DNA of 58,436 nucleotides from Bog-159 sp035308525 (GCA_035308525.1 DATGGM010000266.1:1-58436), one strand, 5' to 3'; shown: positions 25,035 through 34,918, numbered from the stretch's first letter. Made by a program: numbers and translations. The notes: generated by a model from the letters alone, not told the origin.

Positions 25035-26114
25035 GTGACTCTATGGCGTAATCTGCTGGGCCTCGCGCTCGGGCTACCACTCCTGTCCGCGGCGGCGGAT
25101 CCGGACATGATGAGCCTCATCATGCCGGACGCGAGCATGGTGATGGAGATCAACGTCGCCAAAATAATGGCGTCGCCGATCGGATCGATGATGGGCGAAT
25201 CCTTTCACAAGGGTGTCGACGCGCAACTGAAAAGCGAACTGGCGAAATCCAAGCCGCAGTTCCAGGAGCAGATTGCCGCATTCTCCAAGATCGACTGGAG
25301 CAAGGAAATACAGGATGTGCTGATTGCCGGCTCCGGCGCAACGGGCGATCAAGGGCCGGCTCTGGTGATGGTGCGCAGCTCGCTCACCCTGGCCCGCCTG
25401 CAAGGTCTCAATGGCGTCAAGGGCGAGGCCAGCGAGTATGAGGGCGTGCCGATCATGGCGTCGTCCGGGTCCGGCAGCGGCGTGGTCGCATTCCTCGACA
25501 ACTCGCTCCTGGTGATGGGCCAGATGAACGATGTGCGGGCCGCCATTCATCGCCGCGGCCAGCCTGCGGCACTACCGGCGCCCATGGCCGCGCAAATGGC
25601 CAAATACGCCGGATATGACATCTGGGTGGCCACCACGAGTCTGAAGCCGCCGGCATCCATGAGCGGCAAAGCGGCGGAGTCCCCGGCAGCCGCAAAGGTG
25701 GCTGAGTATGCTCAGGAAATCGCCGCCTTCAACGGCGGTCTGCGCTTCAGCCCGGACTTCGATCTTTCCGCCAACGTGGAAGCCCGCACGATCAAAGCCG
25801 CCAACGAGATGGCGGAGGCGATGAAATGGCTGACCTCCGCGGTGCAGGCCCAGACCAAGAGCGCGGGCAAGGGTGCGACCGGCCTGGAGAATTTCAAGTA
25901 TTCGCTTAACGGCAGACACATTGCGCTATCAATGCACATGCCGGAAGCACAACTGCGCCTCCGGCTTCAGCAGATGCCCGCGGCGGCGCTCGCGGCCCGC
26001 ACGCCCGCGAACTCCGCGCCCGTGACCCCCGCGCCCAAGGTTCCGCCCGGGATGATCAGCGTGCAGTCCTCCGAGGGCACGGTGCTGATCCCCACGGATA
26101 AGGATCACCAATAG
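25035..26114 (+). CDS. Secreted protein of unknown function
   Basis: 359 residues. Signal peptide (WRNLLGLALGLPLLSAAA) then a domain beginning DPDMMSLIMPDASMVMEINVAKIMASPIGSMM and containing ALVMVRSSLTLARLQGL, VAFLDNSLLVMGQMNDVRAAIHRRG, and a Pro/Ala-rich tail. The pattern of 'is-it-on' beta strands and helix pairs resembles DUF3352-like or lipoprotein-localisation-type secreted proteins, but I cannot assign it. GTG at 25035 is preferred because AAGAGAGG lies 9 nt upstream; the ATG at 25026 would be too close. Tail-to-tail with the alpha-2-macroglobulin gene. Confidence 0.72.
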   Translation: MTLWRNLLGLALGLPLLSAAADPDMMSLIMPDASMVMEINVAKIMASPIGSMMGESFHKGVDAQLKSELAKSKPQFQEQIAAFSKIDWSKEIQDVLIAGSGATGDQGPALVMVRSSLTLARLQGLNGVKGEASEYEGVPIMASSGSGSGVVAFLDNSLLVMGQMNDVRAAIHRRGQPAALPAPMAAQMAKYAGYDIWVATTSLKPPASMSGKAAESPAAAKVAEYAQEIAAFNGGLRFSPDFDLSANVEARTIKAANEMAEAMKWLTSAVQAQTKSAGKGATGLENFKYSLNGRHIALSMHMPEAQLRLRLQQMPAAALAARTPANSAPVTPAPKVPPGMISVQSSEGTVLIPTDKDHQ

Positions 26115-26116
26115 GG

Positions 26117-29100
26117 CTACCGTTTGCGCACTTCCAGCGCCACCGGCCGGGCCACCGCGCCGACCGCCGGATTGTAATACTCATACACGCGCGACTGGAA
26201 GGTGCGCGCGCGAATCGGATACTTGGCGCGCAGGCGGAACTTCAGGGTGACCGTATCCCCCGCGCCGATCGAGTCGAAATACAGGATCGCCTGCGTCGCG
26301 GTCAAGGTGAACTTCTCCATGCGGCCGCTTTTGCGGCCCGCGCTTTTCTCCTGGTATGACTGCAAGTCTTCGCTGAGCAGATCGAATCCCGGCGGAATCC
26401 CCAGATCCACCATCACCATCCTGGCGGTCTCCCGCAGATTGCTCTTCACGGTCGCGGTGGCTGTGGCGATATCGTCCTGCGCCAGGCGCGTGCGATCGTA
26501 TGCCACGTCGATCGAAAGCGGCCCGCTCGCGGGCTTCTCGCCCCACGGGACGAAGTACCGCCCGACCACCTGGTAGGCCAGCCCGCCCTTGCCCTCAAAG
26601 CGCAGATCCACGCGGTTGGCGCCCTGCGCGTCCGCCGGAAAGACGAACTGATGGAGCAGGTCATTATTCTCCGGCGTCAGCACCAGCTTCTTTACCGGCT
26701 GGCCGTCGAGCGAAATCTCCACCACGCCGCGCACGTCCGCCGCGCCTTTTTCGGTGGAGAGCAGCAGCGCGCGCAAAGCCATGATGGTCGCCTGCGTGGT
26801 GCCCCAGGTGCCGTCGGAGTCCTTCCTGGCCGCGATATAGCGCAGGGCTTTGGAGGCGGTCTCCGAAGCCTCGCCCCACTTCAGCAGCGCCTGTACCGCC
26901 AACCCGGTGGTCTCCACGCTAGCGCTCTCGGCTCGGCCGAAGACGCCGGTTTCCTCGGCTGTCCACCAGAACTGATCTGCGTTCCCGGCCGGGCGCGGCG
27001 CGGCAGCGTCCAGAAGCATGCGCATGGCCTGGCGCGTGAAGTCCCGGTCCTTGCGGTAGTCGGCCGCGAAGTTGGCGGCCACGGCCAGCGTGTAGGCGTC
27101 CACCTTCCCGTTCAGGTGCTGCGTCACGTAATCCTTGGCCCGGTCGACCGCCGGCCCTTTGTAGCCGGTGTTCGCCAGCGACCAGCCCACGTACGCGCTG
27201 ATCCGCAGCACATCGGAGTTGAAGCGGTTGGTAGCGCCTTCGTTGATGAAGCCGGCGTCCGGCTTCCAGCTCCCATCGGGCTGCTGTTGCCCGGCCAGCC
27301 ATTGCTGGGTGCGTTCAATCAGCCGCGGATCCACCTCGTGCACGCGCGACATATCGGAAAACTCCATCAGGCCGTAAGAAGTGAGTATCTTGTTGGCGGG
27401 CGGGTTGCCGAACCACGAGAATCCGCCGCCCGGGACTTCGAACGTCAGCAGGCGTTGATACCCGTTCACGATGAACCCTTCCGCTTTGGCGTGCACCTCG
27501 GGAGCCAGTTTCCTGGTGCGCTTCATGTAATCGAGCGCCAGCACATTCGGGTAAGTGGCGGAGGATGTCTGTTCGAAGCAACCGTACGGCATGCGCAGGA
27601 TCGCATCCATACCCTCGATCACCTGGCTCAGCGGGCCGGGATACAGCCGGACGAAGATCTTGTTAGCCTCCGCGATAGCCATGGGCGGGAACTTCACCTG
27701 GTGCCCGGCCGCGGACTCCAGCCGTCCGTTGAACACCGTGGTCTGCTCGCGCCCGTTGGGCACCACTTCGATTTCCCGCACCACGATATCCGCCGGATGG
27801 TTGCCGCTGTCCATATGCGCGGCCAGGGTAAGCTTGAACTTTCCGATGCGCCGCGCCTCGAGGGTGAATTGCGACGCGCCCACGCGGCCGGAATCCACCG
27901 CTACGGCCTTGTCTGCGGCGTCATCCACCAGTGCGTACCAGTCTTCGGCCTTCAACTCCAGCCGGACATCGCCGCGCGCCGCCGAGTAGTTATAGACCGC
28001 CACCGGGACCGACACCCGGTCGCCCTGCGTCAGCGTGACCGGCAGGTCCAGGTCCACGAAGAAATCCTGGAAGACTTTCAGGCTGCGCTCGCCGCTGCCC
28101 AGAGCGCCATGCGCGGTGGAAGCCGTCATGGCCATGCGCCAGGTAGTTATGGAGTCGGCCAGCGGAATCGTAATGCTGGCTGCGCCGTTCTGGTCGGTAA
28201 TAATCTCGGGATTGATATACAGCGCTTCCGGGAAGTAAGACCGCACGTGCACCGCGGGCGCCGCGGGTTCCACTTTGGCCAGAGTCGCGGTGCTGCCCGC
28301 CATGTTGATCGGCTCACGCAAGGCCATCGCCATCATTGGAGCGGGCGCGGGCGCCGCGGCCATTTGATTGAATACCCGGCGGTCCTGCATCATGTCGGCG
28401 ATCGCGCCGCCCACGACTCCGCCCGGAACGCCTCCCACGATACCGCCCCGGAACACCCGTGCTATTCGGGGTGGTTCGGCAACCACCACGCTGGTATTTC
28501 CTTCCTGCCGGAGCATGACCGTGAGGACGGCGCGGTCGCGAACCGCCAGCGTGACGCGGCGCGAAACCGTCTCCGCGCCAACCGATACCGTCAGATGGTA
28601 GTCGCCGGGCTGGAGGCCAGCCAGGGTGAACCGGCCGTCGGCGTTCGCAAAGGCGGAACGCGTGGCCGCGCCCGAAAAGGCCCGCACGGTAGCGCCATCG
28701 AGCGCTCCCCCTTGCCAATCGACCACCGATCCGGTGATCTGCGCCAGCCCGTTGTACGGGCCGCGGCCGTGCTCCACGTTCACATCGATGCGGCTCGCGC
28801 CGGAGCTCCGATGCCCCACCATTTTCCGCCCGTGAACCTGCAGAAACCCCGTCAAATCGTCGCCGGTCTCGAACTGCTTATCGGGGCCCGCGCTGCGGAC
28901 CATGTAATAACCGGACTGCGGAGCCCAATCGATGTGCTCCACGCGCAGGCTGCCGCCCCACGCATCGCGCATTTCGGGAGACCCGGCAGCCGCCATCCGG
29001 ACGGCCAGCTTCGCCAGATCGCCGCCGTCGCGGGCATAGGCGCGCGTCAAACTCTCGGCCAGCGCGCGCATCTGGGCGCGATACCGCTCCTGGTAGCGTT

Positions 29101-31441
29101 CCGAATACGCCGCGTACCTGGTCAGCGGCACGCTGCGGCCGAACTCGGTTTCAAACTTGTTGCCATTCACCAGTTCGGTGGCCGCGAACAGCGCGCGGGC
29201 CGCGCGGTCGTGCTGCTGGGCCTGCGCGGGAGGCGCCTGCTCCACGACCTCGGGCATGCCGATGGAATGGATCTCGTACCGCGGCTGCATGGCTTCCTGC
29301 TCCAGGTAGAAGAAAACCTTCGCGAAGCCCGGCTGCTTTTCCGCCAGCGCGAAAACCGCCTGATCCACCACTTGCAGGCCCAGCGCCGCCTGTACTCCCT
29401 CGCCGCGGCTATTGGTCACGCGAAAGCTGATACGCGCTTCATCGCCTGGCTTATGGACCGGCGCATCCGCCGTCGCCTCGATTTTTAATTCGTCGGCCGG
29501 CTCCACGAACACCAGGCGATGGTCGGCGATGGGCCGCGCGTCCCGCCCGAAAAGATATGCGCTGATATCCACCGTGCCGGCCAGATCCGGCGTTACGGCC
29601 AGCGTCAACTCCGCCTGGCCATTTACGATGTCCACGTCGCGCGTCAGTACGGTTTGGCCTTCTTTGACGACATCCACGTATGCCGCGCCCTGCTTCTTCG
29701 TCGAAAACACGCGCAGCACCATATGGTCGCCCGCGCGATACACGGCGCGCTCCGTGCGCAGCAGAACCTGCTCCTCACCGCCGCGGACGTCCAGGCTCAC
29801 TGAACTCGACGCGTGATTTCCCTGCTTGTCGCTGGCCTGGATTTCCAGCGGCTCCGCGGCGCCGCTGGCGCGAATCCGGATCACGGCCACTCCTCCTTCA
29901 TCCGTGGTGGCGCTCTGATCCGCATTCCCGGCGGCGTGTATTTTCAAACTGGCCACGGCCGGCTTTCCATCCGGATAAGACGTCAACACAAAGACCTGGT
30001 TCTCCAGGTGCGGGATCAGCGTGCCGCCTTCCGGCACTGCCGTGACAAGCAGCGGCGATTCGCTGACAGTGATGGGCTCGCCGCGCGTTTCGGCATGGCT
30101 GGTGGCGTCCTTCACCGTGGCCTCGATCAACACACGCGCGGCGCCATGACTCAGCGGCCGCCCCGCGAAGTAATCCGGCAGCCGCAGATCGAAATGGTAA
30201 GCCCCGTCCGGATCCGTCCTGCCGCGGGCCGAGGCCGCCTCGAACTCCATAGCATCCATGCCGGTCGCCTTCAGACTGACCTCCGCGCCGTCTACCGCTT
30301 TCCCGAAGAAGTAGTTTGCCCGGACGGTTCCCGTCACATGATCGCCGGGCCGGTAAGCGCGCTTGGCGCGGTTGTCTTTCCCCGAGAATTCCACCGCCAC
30401 CTTGAATTTCGGCAACACGTATCGCTCGACGTTCAGAGCCACCTCCGCGGTGTTCTGCGCGCCCTCTTCTCCGCCCATCAGCGCGCGCAGATGATACGTG
30501 CCCAGGTTCACTTCGTCCGCCAATTCAAATTCCGCCGCGGCGATGCCGAACCGGTCCGTCTGCGCGGCCTTCTTGAATACTTTGTTCCCGCGCGAATCCT
30601 CCACCTCGAGCGTCAGCTTGCGGGCCGCCGCGGCTTCGTGATGTGCGCGGTCGAGCGCCAGCGCCCGCACGTGGATGGTCTGCCCAGGCTGGTAAATCGG
30701 TTTCTCGGTGGTCAGCAAGATGGATACTTTGTCTGCCAACCGCACCTGCTGGGTGAATTCCGCCGAACCGATGGGAGTTTCCGCCAGGTAACGCAGGGGA
30801 TATGTGCCCACCGTCCCCGCCGGGAATCGGAACTGCGCCTCGGCGGTGCCGCGCGCATTCACACGGCCCGTGTACAGCAGGCGCGGTTTCTTTCCCTCGG
30901 GCAGCAACTCGATCCGCACCGTGCTGGCGCCGGGAATCACGCGATTGCCGGAATCCGCGACGATCACCCGCACCGCCGCTTCGCCGCCAGTCAGATACGA
31001 TTGCTGCCCCAGTATGTGAACCACCGGCATGCGCAGGATCTGCGAGATGGACTCCGTGCCCTCGATGGCCGCCTCCTTTGCGTCGCCATCGTAGGCGAAA
31101 CGGTATCGCAGCCGGTGCCAGGCCAGCTCATCGATCCCCAGCGCCTTCGATAGTTTGATATCCGGCTGCCACTGCCCCTTGCCCCTGTCCACGGTGACGC
31201 GCTCGACGGCGCGCCCCACGGGCTGATCGTCGGGATCGAGGATCTCGACCGTCAGTCGGCCGGCGCCGGCGCGCGTCGACTTGTAAGGAATCGCCGCATG
31301 CACCGCGCCATGCGTGTAAGTAACGGCCGGTGCATCATCCGTCACCGCGGAGGTCGCCTGCGGCGATCCGGCCGCTTCCAGGAAGGCCATGGCAATCAGT
31401 ATTGCGAGGCCGAAGTACCAGAATTTGGATGGGGCTTTCAT
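26117..31441 (-). CDS. Alpha-2-macroglobulin family protein with CFEQ thioester
   Basis: 1774 residues, secreted or periplasmic (N-terminal hydrophobic segment LAILIAMAFLEAAG). Order: several macroglobulin-type beta domains (YLTGGEAAVRVIVAD, LLTTEKPIYQPGQTIHVRALALD, VLPKFKVAVEFSGKD), a bait-like Ala/Gln-rich stretch near 730-760, an inserted carboxypeptidase-regulatory-like domain (about 895-980: ITGSVVDWQGGALDGATVRAFSG, GRFTLAGLQPGDYHLTV), a Gly-rich linker, an A2M domain (YFPEALYINPEIITDQNGAASITIPLADSITTWR), then the thioester domain with YGCFEQTSS (Cys1288, Gln1291) in an alpha/alpha toroid, and a receptor-binding-like end. Such proteins trap proteases. Divergent from an M1 peptidase. Confidence 0.93.
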   Translation of the reverse strand: MKAPSKFWYFGLAILIAMAFLEAAGSPQATSAVTDDAPAVTYTHGAVHAAIPYKSTRAGAGRLTVEILDPDDQPVGRAVERVTVDRGKGQWQPDIKLSKALGIDELAWHRLRYRFAYDGDAKEAAIEGTESISQILRMPVVHILGQQSYLTGGEAAVRVIVADSGNRVIPGASTVRIELLPEGKKPRLLYTGRVNARGTAEAQFRFPAGTVGTYPLRYLAETPIGSAEFTQQVRLADKVSILLTTEKPIYQPGQTIHVRALALDRAHHEAAAARKLTLEVEDSRGNKVFKKAAQTDRFGIAAAEFELADEVNLGTYHLRALMGGEEGAQNTAEVALNVERYVLPKFKVAVEFSGKDNRAKRAYRPGDHVTGTVRANYFFGKAVDGAEVSLKATGMDAMEFEAASARGRTDPDGAYHFDLRLPDYFAGRPLSHGAARVLIEATVKDATSHAETRGEPITVSESPLLVTAVPEGGTLIPHLENQVFVLTSYPDGKPAVASLKIHAAGNADQSATTDEGGVAVIRIRASGAAEPLEIQASDKQGNHASSSVSLDVRGGEEQVLLRTERAVYRAGDHMVLRVFSTKKQGAAYVDVVKEGQTVLTRDVDIVNGQAELTLAVTPDLAGTVDISAYLFGRDARPIADHRLVFVEPADELKIEATADAPVHKPGDEARISFRVTNSRGEGVQAALGLQVVDQAVFALAEKQPGFAKVFFYLEQEAMQPRYEIHSIGMPEVVEQAPPAQAQQHDRAARALFAATELVNGNKFETEFGRSVPLTRYAAYSERYQERYRAQMRALAESLTRAYARDGGDLAKLAVRMAAAGSPEMRDAWGGSLRVEHIDWAPQSGYYMVRSAGPDKQFETGDDLTGFLQVHGRKMVGHRSSGASRIDVNVEHGRGPYNGLAQITGSVVDWQGGALDGATVRAFSGAATRSAFANADGRFTLAGLQPGDYHLTVSVGAETVSRRVTLAVRDRAVLTVMLRQEGNTSVVVAEPPRIARVFRGGIVGGVPGGVVGGAIADMMQDRRVFNQMAAAPAPAPMMAMALREPINMAGSTATLAKVEPAAPAVHVRSYFPEALYINPEIITDQNGAASITIPLADSITTWRMAMTASTAHGALGSGERSLKVFQDFFVDLDLPVTLTQGDRVSVPVAVYNYSAARGDVRLELKAEDWYALVDDAADKAVAVDSGRVGASQFTLEARRIGKFKLTLAAHMDSGNHPADIVVREIEVVPNGREQTTVFNGRLESAAGHQVKFPPMAIAEANKIFVRLYPGPLSQVIEGMDAILRMPYGCFEQTSSATYPNVLALDYMKRTRKLAPEVHAKAEGFIVNGYQRLLTFEVPGGGFSWFGNPPANKILTSYGLMEFSDMSRVHEVDPRLIERTQQWLAGQQQPDGSWKPDAGFINEGATNRFNSDVLRISAYVGWSLANTGYKGPAVDRAKDYVTQHLNGKVDAYTLAVAANFAADYRKDRDFTRQAMRMLLDAAAPRPAGNADQFWWTAEETGVFGRAESASVETTGLAVQALLKWGEASETASKALRYIAARKDSDGTWGTTQATIMALRALLLSTEKGAADVRGVVEISLDGQPVKKLVLTPENNDLLHQFVFPADAQGANRVDLRFEGKGGLAYQVVGRYFVPWGEKPASGPLSIDVAYDRTRLAQDDIATATATVKSNLRETARMVMVDLGIPPGFDLLSEDLQSYQEKSAGRKSGRMEKFTLTATQAILYFDSIGAGDTVTLKFRLRAKYPIRARTFQSRVYEYYNPAVGAVARPVALEVRKR

Positions 31442-31587
31442 AACGCGTCTCCGTGAACATGCTCAGCGACTCGGGGAATTGGACCGCGATGCCGGTCTAA
31501 TTGTTCCCGCGGCTGTCACAGAGAGATTCCCCCGGCGCGCGATTCCTTTCACGGGAAGAGCCCGAGCGCCGTGCCATAATCAAACCA

Positions 31588-33972
31588 ATGAAGTGGGTTG
31601 TCTCGTTTGTAGTGTGCCTGTGGCCATGCCTCGCCAGCGGAGCGGTCACAGCCTCGGATCTGGCGCGCGAAGTGCGCGAAACGGCGCTCGATCCGGCCGC
31701 GTGCTATCGCGTGCGCGATCTGGCGCTGCCCAAGGACGAAGCCCGCTTCTTCTTTACCGACGGATACCTCATCTTCGCCAAGCCCGTGGCCGGCGCGCGC
31801 ACCTCCGCGGTCTTTGTGGCGGCCGAGGAGGGCGGCGATGCGGAGGTGCTGGTACTGCCTCCCAATCGCGGCGAGCGGCGTTCCCTGGCGTCGTATATCG
31901 GCTCGCCCAATCTCGATGAGCACCTGCTGGCCGCGGTCCTGACCTTCTCCGACGATACCTTCGCCAGGCTCAACGAACAGATCGAGAAGAACGCGGCCCA
32001 GAAAATCCCCGAGATGGGCGTCATGATGGCCGAGCAATGGACGCCCGTCGTCCGCAATATCGCCGCCAGCTTCCAGACGCGGCTGGTGTGGGACGTGTTG
32101 CTGGGTCAACCGCGGGACCACGGCTTTTTCGCCGCCTCCGTCCGGGGCAGGAAGCTGGGCTCCTTCGACCTTTACTATGACCGTGACGCGCGCGAGCAGA
32201 TCGTGATCGGCAAGCTGAACAACCGCGACAATGTACTGTTTTTCGACGTCTGGACCAGCTTCGTCGCGCGCAGTTTCCGCAATAAGACCATCGAACCCGA
32301 CCTGGCGCTCGATGATTTTCGCATCGAAGCCGCGCTGCAGCCGGATCTCGCCCTGCGAGTGGTGACGCGTATGAAAGCCAGGTCCGCGGGCGCCACGCTG
32401 CCGGCCCTGGCCTTCGACATCGCCCAGGCCATGAGAATAACGAAAGCGCTGGTGAACGGTCAACCCGCCGAGGTACTGCAGCGCCAATCCTTGCGCTCGG
32501 AACTCCTGCGCAACGTGGGCAATGATATGTTCCTGGTGGTGCCGCCCGAACCGCTCCAGCCGGGCAAGGAATACGACCTGGAGTTTCACCACGAAGGAAA
32601 GGTGATCTTCGAGGCCGGCAACCAGGTCTACTATGTGGGCGCGCGGGCCAACTGGTTCCCTAATGCCGGGCTGCAGTTCGCCAAGTACGACCTGACGTTC
32701 CGCTATCCCAAGGATCTGGACCTGGTGACGCCGGGCGAGCTGGTGGACGAACACGAGGAGGGCGACTCGCGCATCACGCGCCGCAAGACCAACACGCCTA
32801 TCCGGTTCGCGGGCTTCAACCTGGGCCAGTATGAGCGCGTCCGGTTGTCGCGCAAGGGGTTCACCGTGGAAGTGTGCGCCAACCGGTCCGTCGAACCGGC
32901 GTTGTCGAACACGCGTCCCCTGCTGCCGCCGGAGCCGCCGTCCAGGTTCCCGCACCACGAGCCGGAGATCGTGGTGCTGCCTCCGGAGCTGCCGCCCGAT
33001 CCGCTGGCGCGCCTGCAGGAGATCGCTTCGGAAATCGCCTCCGCGCTGGAATTCATGTCCGCGCGTTTCGGTCCGCCGGCGTTGCCGAACTTGACGGTGT
33101 CGCCCGTGCCGGGCCGCTTCGGCCAGGGTTTTCCCGGCCTGATCTACCTTTCCACCATGTCGTACCTGGCGCCGCAGGACCGGGCCATCCGCTCGCTGGA
33201 CGCGCACGGACGCCTGTTCTTCTCCGACATCCTGCAAGCGCATGAAACGGCTCACCAGTGGTGGGGCAACGTGGTGACTTCCACCGGCTACCACGACGAG
33301 TGGCTGATGGAGGCTCTGGCGGACTACTCCGCCCTGCTTTACCTGGAGAACAAGAACGGCACGCAGCCCATGACCATGGCGCTGGACGCCTACAAGGCCG
33401 ACCTGCTACTGAAGACTACCGAGGGCAAAACCGTGGAATCGATCGGCCCCATCGTGCTGGGCCTGCGCCTGGAAAACTCCCAGGCGCCGCGCGCATACCA
33501 CACCATCACGTACGGCAAGGGCTCGTGGATCATGCACATGCTGCGCCGCCGCATGAGCGACGAGCGCTTCCTGGCCATGCTGGCCACACTGCGCAAAGAG
33601 TACGAGCGCAAGGCCCTGTCGACCGAAGACTTCCGCCTGCTGGCCGCGCGCTTTCTTCCGCCCGACACACCCGATCCGAAGCTGGAGAGTTTCTTCGACC
33701 AATGGGTTTATGGCACCGGCATTCCGTCGCTGAAGTTGAGTTATACCGTAAAGGGAAAGGCTCCCGCGGTGCGCCTGACCGGAAGCATTACGCAAAGCGA
33801 CGTAGATAGCGACTTCAGCGTGTATGTGCCGGTGGAAATTCAGCTCGGCAAGGGTAAGGCTGAAACGCAGTGGGTGCACACGGCGGATGGCACAGTGACG
33901 TTCAACGTGGCGCTGCATCAGGCGCCGGCCAAGGTGCAGCTCGATCCCGGCTTCACGGTGCTGCGGAGGTAG
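31588..33972 (+). CDS. M1-family zinc metallopeptidase
   Basis: 794 residues with a signal peptide (WVVSFVVCLWPCLASG). About 500 residues of N-terminal domains precede the catalytic part, which has HETAHQWWGNVV (His552, Glu553, His556) and MEALADYSALLYLE (Glu575), exactly the HExxH-x18-E pattern of M1 gluzincins. YGKGSWIMHMLRRRMSD and a C-terminal beta domain follow. Secreted aminopeptidase-like enzyme; the usual GxMEN exopeptidase motif is not evident in the expected place (ALPNLTVSPVPGRFGQGFPG stands there), so aminopeptidase activity is uncertain. Divergent from alpha-2-macroglobulin. Confidence 0.9.
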   Translation: MKWVVSFVVCLWPCLASGAVTASDLAREVRETALDPAACYRVRDLALPKDEARFFFTDGYLIFAKPVAGARTSAVFVAAEEGGDAEVLVLPPNRGERRSLASYIGSPNLDEHLLAAVLTFSDDTFARLNEQIEKNAAQKIPEMGVMMAEQWTPVVRNIAASFQTRLVWDVLLGQPRDHGFFAASVRGRKLGSFDLYYDRDAREQIVIGKLNNRDNVLFFDVWTSFVARSFRNKTIEPDLALDDFRIEAALQPDLALRVVTRMKARSAGATLPALAFDIAQAMRITKALVNGQPAEVLQRQSLRSELLRNVGNDMFLVVPPEPLQPGKEYDLEFHHEGKVIFEAGNQVYYVGARANWFPNAGLQFAKYDLTFRYPKDLDLVTPGELVDEHEEGDSRITRRKTNTPIRFAGFNLGQYERVRLSRKGFTVEVCANRSVEPALSNTRPLLPPEPPSRFPHHEPEIVVLPPELPPDPLARLQEIASEIASALEFMSARFGPPALPNLTVSPVPGRFGQGFPGLIYLSTMSYLAPQDRAIRSLDAHGRLFFSDILQAHETAHQWWGNVVTSTGYHDEWLMEALADYSALLYLENKNGTQPMTMALDAYKADLLLKTTEGKTVESIGPIVLGLRLENSQAPRAYHTITYGKGSWIMHMLRRRMSDERFLAMLATLRKEYERKALSTEDFRLLAARFLPPDTPDPKLESFFDQWVYGTGIPSLKLSYTVKGKAPAVRLTGSITQSDVDSDFSVYVPVEIQLGKGKAETQWVHTADGTVTFNVALHQAPAKVQLDPGFTVLRR

Positions 33973-34101
33973 GTTGAGGACGGCGCATAACCGGCAATTT
34001 CAACGACCCGGAAAGTGGCTTTAGCATGAACCGGCTGGTTCTCTTGCCGGTATTAACAAGCGAAACCCGGACTGGGCATCCTGCCGCTTCTCGTCAAAAC
34101 A

Positions 34102-34169
34102 ATTCTCAATAATGGTCGATATCGCTCATTTACTTGAGAATAAATTGATCAATATTGCTCACAATTGTG
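34102..34169. promoter_or_regulatory. AT-rich, palindrome-dense intergenic region upstream of DUF2934/receiver genes
   Basis: The 264-nt gap 33973-34236 holds an AT-rich island. ATTCTCAA (34102-34109) and TTGAGAAT (34134-34141) form a perfect inverted repeat; CGATATCG (34117-34124) is near its centre. ATTGATCAAT (34144-34153) and CACAATTGTG (34160-34169) are perfect 10-bp palindromes. They end 10 nt before the -35 box at 34179, the place for regulator binding. Confidence 0.55.
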
Positions 34170-34178
34170 TTTTATTTC

Positions 34179-34208
34179 TTGACTGAAATTGCGGCTTTCT
34201 CTTAGAAT
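34179..34208 (+). promoter_or_regulatory. Sigma70-like promoter of the DUF2934/receiver cluster
   Basis: TTGACT (34179-34184), 18-nt spacer, TAGAAT (34203-34208); start site about 20 nt before the ATG at 34237. Confidence 0.55.
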
Positions 34209-34236
34209 ACTCACAGTCGCAACGGAGCGGACCACG

Positions 34237-34500
34237 ATGCCAATACAACTAACTGGCCTGGTGCCCATCCGGCCGGAAATTCTTGAATTGGATGCCGACG
34301 AGCAGATCGCCGAGCTTGCGTTTAGCCTCTGGCTGGCAGGAGGCTTGGCAGGAGACGCCTCCCCTGAAGAGTGTCGGTTGACCGCCGCGCTGGAATTGAG
34401 TAAGGGGACATCGGCAGGACTATTCGCAGTACCCGAGCGCAAGTCGAAGCCCCAGCCAGGCAAGGCCATATCTGCATCGAGCGCCGGAAGCAACGTTTGA
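34237..34500 (+). CDS. DUF2934-like small protein
   Basis: 87 residues. DADEQIAELAFSLWLAGGLAGDASPEECRLTAALEL resembles the DUF2934 helix pair, with the usual W and the acidic turn, but the second half is diverged. The Ser/Lys/Pro-rich tail has no recognisable fold. ATG at 34237 follows GGAG. First gene behind the palindrome-dense promoter; its stop is 1 nt before the receiver-domain gene, so the two are likely co-translated. Function unknown. Confidence 0.65.
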   Translation: MPIQLTGLVPIRPEILELDADEQIAELAFSLWLAGGLAGDASPEECRLTAALELSKGTSAGLFAVPERKSKPQPGKAISASSAGSNV

Positions 34501-34501
34501 G

Positions 34502-34909
34502 ATGTCGGCCGGCAGAAGAAGCATCGCCGTGAAAACCATTATCGTGTTTGAAGACGAGCAGGCCATCTCCAGTGTCTTTCGGGCGAGTTTTGAGCGAATG
34601 GGCTACACCGTGCTGCAAGCCGCCGCGCGGAATCAGGCAACCGGGACCGTTGACCAGTCGCCGCCTCCAATCGGCCTTGTGATCGCTGATATACTCGTGC
34701 GAGTCTTCACCCGCATCCGGGTGGCAAGAGCCATAACCGGCATTCATCCGCAGATGGCGGTTCTGTTCATCTCGGGGCTCGGCCCGGTGGATTCGGAGAC
34801 CTTAACCTTTCCGCGCATTGAATTTCTGCAAAAACCATTTCTGCCGTGGCTCTTGGAGGAACACATTCGTGGGGCAGTGCCTTGTGATGCCATGCTCTAT
34901 ATGAATTAG
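34502..34909 (+). CDS. Stand-alone response-regulator receiver-like protein
   Basis: 135 residues. A CheY-like fold is visible: TIIVFEDEQAISSVFRASFERMGYTVLQAA (acidic triad FEDE), LVIADILV (Asp at the phosphorylation position), VLFISGL (Ser switch residue) and FLQKPFLPWLLEEHI (invariant Lys-Pro). No output domain, so it acts by protein contact or phosphorelay. A GTG at 34529 would start right at the fold and may be the true start. No histidine kinase nearby. Sandwiched between two DUF2934-like genes. Confidence 0.75.
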   Translation: MSAGRRSIAVKTIIVFEDEQAISSVFRASFERMGYTVLQAAARNQATGTVDQSPPPIGLVIADILVRVFTRIRVARAITGIHPQMAVLFISGLGPVDSETLTFPRIEFLQKPFLPWLLEEHIRGAVPCDAMLYMN

Positions 34910-34918
34910 GAGTCTGTT

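Noticed and set aside
26651..29488. 945-codon open frame on the plus strand
   Set aside because: Opposite-strand shadow of the alpha-2-macroglobulin gene; protein is Arg/His-rich with no domains.
31549..33294. 581-codon minus-strand open frame
   Set aside because: Shadow of the M1 peptidase, His/Gln/Arg-rich.
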